The notes under the pieces: model-generated
Seen by the model: the letters and a program-made list of their open reading frames with translations, nothing else
Databases searched by the model: none
Told to the model about the DNA's origin: nothing
Translations under genes and position numbers: made by a program
Origin: JBGQDM01 sp041495845
Lineage (GTDB): Bacteria > Acidobacteriota > Terriglobia > Terriglobales > Acidobacteriaceae
Assembly: GCA_041495845.1 (NCBI GenBank)
Contig: JBGQDM010000102.1
Span: 1-10,875, forward strand
Reading direction: 5' to 3'
Length of the DNA: 10,875 nt
In this document: piece by piece, positions 6,165 through 10,875 of the stretch
Layout: each line of letters opens with the position of its first letter
How positions within the stretch are numbered: the first letter of the stretch is position 1

Positions 6165-7112
6165 TCAACCTTCCCAGACAAATGCATCAAACACATGGCG
6201 GGTGCGAAAGCCAAGACGCTCATACAGCGTCACGGCGCTACGGTTCGCCTCGGTCACGGTGAGTGACAGCGTGACAAAGCCGCGGCGGCGCTGGGCCCGA
6301 AACGCAGCCTGCATCAGACCCGCGCCCGCGCCTTGTCCCCGCAATTCCGGCAGAACACAAACCTGGGTCACGTGGCCGACATCGTGACGAATGCGGGAAC
6401 AGAGAATGACTCCCACCGCGTTGCGCAGTTGCTTGTGCACGGCCACGAAGGAAGATTCAGGATCAAACACGCCACATCCGGGAAAACGCACAATGTTATT
6501 AAGAAAGCGCAGCGAACCGCTCAGCGTGCGGTACTGGTCGTTTACTTCGGAATCGATATGGCCGCGGTAGCACGCCGTGATCAGCGCCGCCACGGGCTGG
6601 TAATAGAGTTCTGCCCAGGGCACGATTTCGATTTCCACGGACGGTTCGAGCGCAGGCGTGGACTCCGGCAGATCCAGCAGCATGAACAGGCGCGGGTGAC
6701 GCTGAAAGCCCCCGTCCAGAAACGGTTGCGCAACGCTGCCGGACTCATGTGCCAGGAGCTGGGCCTCCACCCGGTTCACGCCCGGGGACTGCCCCAGCGT
6801 CTCAATCACGTGCGTCAGCAGCCGGATTTCGGTTTCGCGCACACTGGCGCCGCGCGCGCCGTTTCCGTTGGCCACAAACAGGTCGCCGATCACTCCTTTG
6901 CTGCCTTCGTAGACAAAGAAGGCATACCCGAAAACCCGTCCGCGATCGAGAGCGGCATACCCGGGAAGAATCTTCGAGTCCACGTAGCGCAGAATCATGT
7001 CTGCGGAGCCGCTGTAGTCCCAGGAGAGCAGCCGCGCCCAAAGCTGGTTTTCCTGCTCCAGAAGGGGGCGCAAATCGGCGGACGAAAAGTGTCTGAGGTC
7101 GAGGATTTCCAC
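6165..7112 (-). CDS. Tandem GNAT-family N-acetyltransferase
   Basis: A 315-residue protein with two GNAT-type halves, in the layout known from mycothiol synthase and related double GNATs. The C-terminal half (about 160-315) holds a clear acetyl-CoA site: VCVLPELRGQGAGAGL (251-266, matching R/QxxGxG/A) followed by N290 and LYERLGF (296-302). The N-terminal half (about 1-150) has the strand pattern around GYAFFVYEGSKGVIGDLFV but no clear pyrophosphate-binding loop, so it is probably a degenerate, structural or substrate-binding copy. The acceptor (amine on a small molecule, antibiotic or protein) cannot be told. The start is GTG at 7112; the next in-frame ATG, near residue 39, would cut into the domain. 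It lies 110 bases after the glycosyltransferase and converges with the plus-strand block. Confidence 0.85.
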   Translation of the reverse strand: MEILDLRHFSSADLRPLLEQENQLWARLLSWDYSGSADMILRYVDSKILPGYAALDRGRVFGYAFFVYEGSKGVIGDLFVANGNGARGASVRETEIRLLTHVIETLGQSPGVNRVEAQLLAHESGSVAQPFLDGGFQRHPRLFMLLDLPESTPALEPSVEIEIVPWAELYYQPVAALITACYRGHIDSEVNDQYRTLSGSLRFLNNIVRFPGCGVFDPESSFVAVHKQLRNAVGVILCSRIRHDVGHVTQVCVLPELRGQGAGAGLMQAAFRAQRRRGFVTLSLTVTEANRSAVTLYERLGFRTRHVFDAFVWEG

Positions 7113-7162
7113 GGTCGTTTCGCGGGCCCGCCGCGCGGGCAGACCCTCACGGCGAAAGGCAC

Positions 7163-7191
7163 AGTCTAGTGCCGCCGCGCCCCCGGCGCAA
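7163..7191 (-). promoter_or_regulatory. Candidate weak promoter for the GNAT gene
   Basis: On the minus strand TTGCGC (7191-7186) and TAGACT (7168-7163) are separated by 17 bases, a plausible -35/-10 pair with three and four consensus matches. The -10 lies in the loop of a short GGCAC/GTGCC inverted repeat. It would start transcription about 45 bases before the GTG. This is a weak call in a GC-rich gap; read-through from upstream is equally possible. Confidence 0.25.
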
Positions 7192-7221
7192 ACCGGGGCA
7201 CCGGCAAAGACAACAGCAGCA

Positions 7222-8844
7222 TCATGGTGTCACTACGGGCGGGGCTGCAGCCGGGAACACATGGTAGTAGTCGAGACCGGAAGCACTCCCCAGGTAGGCG
7301 AGGTCACGCGTGCCCAGCAGTTTTCCTGCGGGACGCAGCCCCGCGGGCGGCATTATCAGCAGATGCGCACCCACGGGAACTTCACCCCGTTCGTAGCGCG
7401 CCACCGGCTGGTTACGGTAAAAATGCAAACCGTACTCGACATCGCGGCGGACCTGAAACACCGCCAGCGGCAACCCCGATTCTCCTGAGCGCGCCAGCTC
7501 AGCGGCCAGTGGTCGCGCGGAAAACTTGTGATCGAGTACCGGTCCGTTCCCACGCAGAATCACGCTGACCGCCAACAGCACGGGCACCAGCGAGATGCCG
7601 GGAAGCAGGGTGAGCCCGCCGCGTCCGCGCAACAAAAGAAAGAGCACACCGGCGACCAGCGCCGCAAAACCAACTGCTGCCAGCGAGCGCGTCCCCCACA
7701 CCCACCGCGTGGACGACAGCACCGACGGAAGCAACAATGCCGGAACCAGCAAACCCGCGCTCAGTAAGCTGTGCGCACCGAGCAGCCAGGTCGAGGCCTG
7801 GCTTTGGGTGCTGCGAAGACGATGCACATAGCTCGCCGCCAGCAGTGTGCCGGCGGGAATTGCCGGCAAAATGTAGCCCGGCAATTTGGACTGCGAAAGC
7901 GAAAACAAGATCACCGGCAGCGCCAGCCACACCAGCAGAAAAAGATCCCAGGCATCTTCTCCCACCAACATTCCGCGGCCTTCCGCCCACCAGCCGCGCA
8001 CGGTTGCACCCAGCGCCGCCACTACCAATGCCGCCCACGGCATCAATCCCACGAGGAGCACCGGCAGATAAAACCACGCGGGCTGATGGTGCCGATACAG
8101 GTCCGTACCAAAACGCGCAAAATTGTGTTCCAGAATAAACGTGCGGAAGAATTCAGGGTTGCGCAGCTGCACCGCTACATACCAGGGCAGCGTCGTGATC
8201 AGGAATACCAGCAGCCCGGGCCACCAGAGCGTTTGCGCCAGGCTTCGCCAGCGCTGTTGCAACGCGAGAAAGGCGACGATGATGACCGCCGCCAAAACCG
8301 GCGCAACCGGCCCCTTGGCCAGCGTCGCGAGTCCCAGAAAAAAACTACCCAGAAGCAGCCAGCGTCGTTCCTGACTCTCAAACCAGGCGAACCACGCCAG
8401 CAATGCGAGGCCCAGGTTCGCTGCCAGAACCATGTCCGTTGAAGCGGAGCGCGCAAATCCAATCATGCCCACCGAAGACGCAGTCATCAGCGCCCCCTCG
8501 AGTTGCGAATCCGGACGAAAACGGCGCAGAAAGAAATACACGGCGGCGACCAGCAGGGCTGCCGAAAACGCCGAAGGGACCCTTGCAACCCCGTCGCTGA
8601 CGCCCAGTTGTGCGAATGCGATGCGGGCTTCCCAATAGTAGAGTGCTGGTTTTTCCAGCCAGGGCTGGCCTCCCAGCGTGGGCGTAACCCAGTCACCGCG
8701 TTCCAGCATCTCGCGCGCCACCTGCGCATAGCGAGGCTCGTCCGCGCCCACCAACCCAAACACACTCAGGCCATAGAAAAAAAGAAATACACAGACCACG
8801 ACCACCAGAATGAATTCCCGACGCGACGGTGAAGAAAGGTTCAC
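7222..8844 (-). CDS. ArnT/PMT-like membrane glycosyltransferase (GT-C fold)
   Basis: A 540-residue polytopic inner-membrane protein of the PMT/ArnT group (GT-C, family 83-like), which moves a sugar from a polyprenyl-phosphate donor to an acceptor on the outer face of the membrane. Visible are the first helix (11-31), the first-loop acidic pair D35-E36 in GADEPRYAQVAREML, the following GDWVTPTLGGQPWLEKP (50-66), many hydrophobic helices, and the ArnT-type SKLPGYILPAIPAG segment. A soluble, probably periplasmic tail of about 110 residues begins near the LDHKFSARPLA stretch. Lipid A-aminoarabinose transfer is one family activity, but no other arn genes are here, so donor and acceptor are unknown. 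The GTG start overlaps the stop of the small membrane gene upstream (GTGA), with GAGG close before it, implying coupled translation. Confidence 0.88.
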   Translation of the reverse strand: MNLSSPSRREFILVVVVCVFLFFYGLSVFGLVGADEPRYAQVAREMLERGDWVTPTLGGQPWLEKPALYYWEARIAFAQLGVSDGVARVPSAFSAALLVAAVYFFLRRFRPDSQLEGALMTASSVGMIGFARSASTDMVLAANLGLALLAWFAWFESQERRWLLLGSFFLGLATLAKGPVAPVLAAVIIVAFLALQQRWRSLAQTLWWPGLLVFLITTLPWYVAVQLRNPEFFRTFILEHNFARFGTDLYRHHQPAWFYLPVLLVGLMPWAALVVAALGATVRGWWAEGRGMLVGEDAWDLFLLVWLALPVILFSLSQSKLPGYILPAIPAGTLLAASYVHRLRSTQSQASTWLLGAHSLLSAGLLVPALLLPSVLSSTRWVWGTRSLAAVGFAALVAGVLFLLLRGRGGLTLLPGISLVPVLLAVSVILRGNGPVLDHKFSARPLAAELARSGESGLPLAVFQVRRDVEYGLHFYRNQPVARYERGEVPVGAHLLIMPPAGLRPAGKLLGTRDLAYLGSASGLDYYHVFPAAAPPVVTP

Positions 8845-9098
8845 TGGACCTCAAGCTCGGCCGGACGACGAAAGAGGGCGGCAAAGCTGATCCCCGCCCA
8901 GCTCACTTCGAGAACTACGAAGCCTACCTGAAACGGGTGGAACGCAATGTACGCCAGGATGGCGGAACCGGCTCCGTTGAGCAGATTGTAGGCCACGCCG
9001 CGTGAATTCATGCGGCCCATCTGGTGCGCCGCGTAGGCAATCAGAATCATGAGCGCGCCGGCGAAGGAGGAAAGTTGCCGCAGAGTGAAGAGGTCCAT
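8841..9098 (-). CDS. CBU_0592-like small membrane protein
   Basis: An 85-residue protein with three probable membrane helices (about 7-24, 32-49, 51-72), resembling the CBU_0592 family of uncharacterised small membrane proteins in its pattern of ILIAYAAHQMG, YNLLNGAGSAILAYIAF and FVVLEVSWAGISFAALF. The function of that family is not established. ATG 9098 is chosen because upstream codons in the same frame run back inside nrnA and encode a proline-rich, non-family extension. It begins four bases after the nrnA stop and overlaps the glycosyltransferase by four, so all three are probably co-expressed. A TACAAT box six bases before the ATG could also give a leaderless transcript of its own. Confidence 0.82.
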   Translation of the reverse strand: MDLFTLRQLSSFAGALMILIAYAAHQMGRMNSRGVAYNLLNGAGSAILAYIAFHPFQVGFVVLEVSWAGISFAALFRRPAELEVQ

Positions 9099-9102
9099 CG
9101 GA

Positions 9103-10083
9103 TTATTGTACGGGTGGAGCGGGGCGGAACAGGTCGACAATCCCGGCAATGGCGGTAGCCAGAGGGCCGTCCACCGCGCAGCCGCTGGCACAGCGATGGC
9201 CGCCGCCGCCCAGCCGCTCGGTCACTCGCGATACATCCACTCGCCCCTTGCTACGCAGGCTGACGCGAAAACGGCCTTCGGGCAGTTCGCGGAAGAAGAC
9301 CGCGACTTCCACGCCCTGGATCGCCAGCGCGTAGTTCACCAGCCCTTCGCAGTCTTCTTCGATGGCGCCACAGCGATCCATCTGCTCTTGCGTCACCCAA
9401 ATCCACGCCAGATCACCCTCGCGATGCAGCTGCGAGAGAGCCGCGCCCAGCAGTCGTACTTTCGCGGTGGAATGGGAAAAATACAAACTCCGCGCAACGC
9501 GCGCTGGCTCCGCACCGCACCGCACCAATTCCTGCGCCAAGGCAAACGTCTCTTCGTTAGTACCTTCGAACATAAAGGAGCCGGTATCGGCCACCAGCGC
9601 GGTGTAGAGGCAGGTGGCCATGGGGGGCGTGATGGCCACGCCCGCCTCTCGCGCCAGCCGGTACACCAGTTCCGCCACCGCGATGGCCTGCGGTTCAATC
9701 CAGTTCACATGCCCAAACGGCTGACCGCTGTTGTGATGATCAATGTTGATCAGAAACTTGCCCTGCAGCCCGGCCAGCCGCGTGCGCGACAAACTGTCGC
9801 ACTCCAGCAGAACGGCGGCGTCGAAACTATCGTCCACGGAATCGGCGCGAAGAATGGTGCCAGCCAACGGCAAGCTGCGGTAGTTGCGCGGCACGGGATC
9901 GTGCAGGATCACTTCCGCTTCCCGGCCCAACGCCCGCACAATCTCGCGGCAAGCCAGCACAGAACCCACGCCGTCGCCATCCGGGCGGGCGTGCGAAGTC
10001 AGCACAAATCGCCGATGCGCGTGAATCTGGTTCAGCACTTCGCGGACCATGGTGTGCGCCGGATTTGTCCCGAAGGAAGTCAC
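9103..10083 (-). CDS. nrnA: DHH-family phosphoesterase, NrnA-like (oligoribonuclease / pAp phosphatase)
   Basis: A 326-residue DHH/DHHA1 phosphoesterase matching NrnA, which degrades 2-5 base RNA fragments and dephosphorylates 3'-phosphoadenosine 5'-phosphate using manganese. Metal-site residues are visible: H31, D35 and D37 in SHARPDGDGVGS, D96 in LLECDSLSRT, the DHH triad at 115-117 in INIDHHNSG, and D166 in LVADTGSF. The C-terminal DHHA1 domain carries GGGGH (292-296) followed by RCASGCAV. Length is typical. The GTG at 10083 begins 11 bases after rbfA, with GGATG just before it; the ATG at 10050 would give a start closer to the usual family N-terminus and is a fair alternative. Its place after ylxP and rbfA is the common conserved arrangement. 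Confidence 0.93.
   Translation of the reverse strand: MTSFGTNPAHTMVREVLNQIHAHRRFVLTSHARPDGDGVGSVLACREIVRALGREAEVILHDPVPRNYRSLPLAGTILRADSVDDSFDAAVLLECDSLSRTRLAGLQGKFLINIDHHNSGQPFGHVNWIEPQAIAVAELVYRLAREAGVAITPPMATCLYTALVADTGSFMFEGTNEETFALAQELVRCGAEPARVARSLYFSHSTAKVRLLGAALSQLHREGDLAWIWVTQEQMDRCGAIEEDCEGLVNYALAIQGVEVAVFFRELPEGRFRVSLRSKGRVDVSRVTERLGGGGHRCASGCAVDGPLATAIAGIVDLFRPAPPVQ
9105..9110 (-). promoter_or_regulatory. Possible internal -10 box (TACAAT) before the CBU_0592-like gene
   Basis: On the minus strand TACAAT ends six bases before ATG 9098, at the very end of nrnA. This is the same hexamer as upstream of the M24 gene. Transcription would start at or next to the ATG, and no ribosome site precedes that ATG. 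No good -35 is found at 16-18 bases, and the hexamer also encodes the last codons of nrnA, so chance is possible. Confidence 0.3.
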
Positions 10084-10094
10084 CGCATCATCCG

Positions 10095-10457
10095 TCAGCG
10101 TCTTTTGTTAGTCCGTTTGAGCAATTCCGTTATCCTGGTTTGGTACTCGGTTCCCCGGTCAATGCAAAAAATTAATTCCGGAGTGCGGCGCAGATGCAGA
10201 CGCTCCGCCACCTCGCGGCGAATGAAACCGCCCGCCGCGTTCAAACCTGCCAGGGTCGCTTCCGCATCATCCTCGGGGCCAGCCACCGCCACCATCACGC
10301 GAGCGGAGCGGCCATCGTCGGCGAGATGCACTTCGGTGACGTTGGCCAGGCCGATGCGTGGGTCGGCCAGCTCACCTTCGACGATGGTCTCGATTTCTTC
10401 GCGCAAAGCACCCGCCAGACGTTCCCGGTGGTACTGCACGCCACGACGTTCGACCAC
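10095..10457 (-). CDS. rbfA: Ribosome-binding factor A
   Basis: A 120-residue RbfA, the small KH-like protein that binds immature 30S subunits and helps 16S rRNA 5'-end processing and late assembly, especially in the cold. Family features visible: the N-terminal helix with RERLAGALREEIETIVEGEL (11-30), the hallmark DPRIG (32-36), the strand segment VTEVHLADDGRSARVMVAV, the helix ending in FIRREVAERLHLRRTPEL, and a late FCIDRGTEYQTRI stretch. GTG 10457 is preferred over the in-frame TTG 10475 because a G-run lies five bases before it and the TTG has no ribosome site. It sits between ylxP and nrnA, as in many genomes. Confidence 0.92.
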   Translation of the reverse strand: MVERRGVQYHRERLAGALREEIETIVEGELADPRIGLANVTEVHLADDGRSARVMVAVAGPEDDAEATLAGLNAAGGFIRREVAERLHLRRTPELIFCIDRGTEYQTRITELLKRTNKRR

Positions 10458-10460
10458 ACC

Positions 10461-10468
10461 ATCCCCCC
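10461..10468 (-). promoter_or_regulatory. G-rich ribosome binding site favouring the GTG start of rbfA
   Basis: On the minus strand GGGGGGAT lies just upstream of GTG 10457, the G-run being five bases away. It is inside the reading frame if TTG 10475 were used, and nothing similar precedes that TTG. Confidence 0.45.
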
Positions 10469-10524
10469 AGGTCAAAAACGTTAGAGAATATCAGAAAACT
10501 GGGTTCCCGGCAGGCACTAATATC

Positions 10525-10815
10525 TCAGAGGAATTCCAGGAAGCTGTCCGCCACCTCAGCCCCATGATTGTTGGCAATGCGGTTGGCTTGACGTTCCACT
10601 TTCTTCATCAACCCATCCAAATACTCATGGGAACCGGAAACGCTGACCACCCCGATGGTGGCCTGGTTCCACAACGGCGTGGCATCCATTTCCGCCACCG
10701 CCACGTTGAAAGCGGCGCGCAGCCGGTCTTTCAAGCTGCGCACCACCTGGCGGCGGTCTTTCAGCGACTGCGCTGCTTCAATGCGAATTTCCAGCGTGAG
10801 GAAGGCAATCGGCAT
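10525..10815 (-). CDS. ylxP: DUF503 / YlxP-family protein
   Basis: A 96-residue DUF503 protein (YlxP), a small cytosolic alpha/beta protein encoded beside infB and rbfA in many bacteria and thought to be linked with translation or ribosome assembly. The family pattern is clear: LTLEIRIEAAQSLKDRR (6-22), SLKDRLRAAFNVAVAEMD (27-44), LWNQATIGVVSVSG (49-62), then an amphipathic helix with KVERQANRI. ATG 10815 fits the family's N-terminus; an upstream in-frame TTG at 10833 adds six residues without a better ribosome site. The remaining 60 bases to the right edge show no recognisable gene end, so infB, if present, lies further out. Confidence 0.9.
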   Translation of the reverse strand: MPIAFLTLEIRIEAAQSLKDRRQVVRSLKDRLRAAFNVAVAEMDATPLWNQATIGVVSVSGSHEYLDGLMKKVERQANRIANNHGAEVADSFLEFL

Positions 10816-10875
10816 GGAACTCAGGGACCGCAACCCGAAAACAGCGGAGACAGGAACGCCGTTGATCCGGCGGCC

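Noticed and set aside
7126..7140. GCCCG/CGGGC hairpin upstream of the GNAT gene as a terminator for the glycosyltransferase transcript
   Set aside because: It is short, lies in a generally GC-rich stretch, and has no T-tract on the minus strand after it.
6333..7169. Plus-strand open frame of 278 codons opposite the GNAT gene
   Set aside because: The minus strand encodes a clear acetyl-CoA binding motif; the plus-strand product is rich in His, Gln and Arg without a domain.
7771..8442. Plus-strand open frame of 223 codons opposite the glycosyltransferase
   Set aside because: Gln/Arg-rich translation, the typical reverse image of a membrane protein's codons; no independent ribosome site or domain.
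10816..10875. C-terminal end of infB at the right edge
   Set aside because: None of the minus-strand frames in the last 60 bases shows a recognisable IF-2 tail; the stretch is better left as upstream sequence of ylxP.

Overview
The window looks like an ordinary, tightly packed stretch of a GC-rich bacterial chromosome, probably an Acidobacteriota member (Terriglobia/Koribacter-like). That placement is inferred from how several proteins resemble acidobacterial versions as I remember them (the POT-like carrier, the M24 peptidase, the small membrane proteins, the CBU_0592-like protein) and from the GC-rich composition. No single marker proves it. I see no phage, transposon, CRISPR, rRNA or tRNA gene, and no stretch over 300 bases lacks a gene.

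Plus strand, 1-6149. The window opens inside an OPT-family oligopeptide/metallophore transporter (C-terminal 235 residues). A long inverted repeat follows (743-814), built from CACGAAG-type units and ending in a T-rich tract; it probably terminates the transporter transcript. Next comes a three-gene overlapping cluster: yggS (PLP-binding protein), a four-helix membrane protein of unknown function, and yggU (DUF167). This mirrors the yggS-yggT-yggU order of other bacteria, but the middle protein does not look like YggT. A POT-like 12-14 helix carrier with a TTG start follows, overlapped by 4 bases by an AlkD-like DNA alkylation repair protein. An extended -10 promoter then drives an M24 metallopeptidase, apparently with a very short leader. 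Two small membrane proteins are coupled behind it by 1- and 4-base overlaps.

Minus strand, 10815-6165. The order of transcription is ylxP (DUF503), rbfA, nrnA (DHH phosphoesterase), a CBU_0592-like small membrane protein, an ArnT/PMT-like glycosyltransferase, and, after a 110-base gap, a tandem GNAT acetyltransferase. The first three belong to the widespread nusA-infB-ylxP-rbfA-nrnA-truB translation and RNA-turnover cluster. infB is expected just beyond the right edge. Where truB would often follow, the cluster instead continues into the two membrane-associated genes.

The two gene blocks converge at 6149/6165. The genes fall into four functional themes: peptide uptake and peptide cleavage (OPT, POT, M24), PLP and unknown housekeeping (yggS/yggU), ribosome maturation and nano-RNA turnover (ylxP/rbfA/nrnA), and envelope glycosylation (PMT-like). 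The least explained items are the intergenic repeat, the non-YggT protein in the yggT slot, the small membrane proteins, and the TACAAT boxes placed so close to start codons that the mRNAs may be leaderless.
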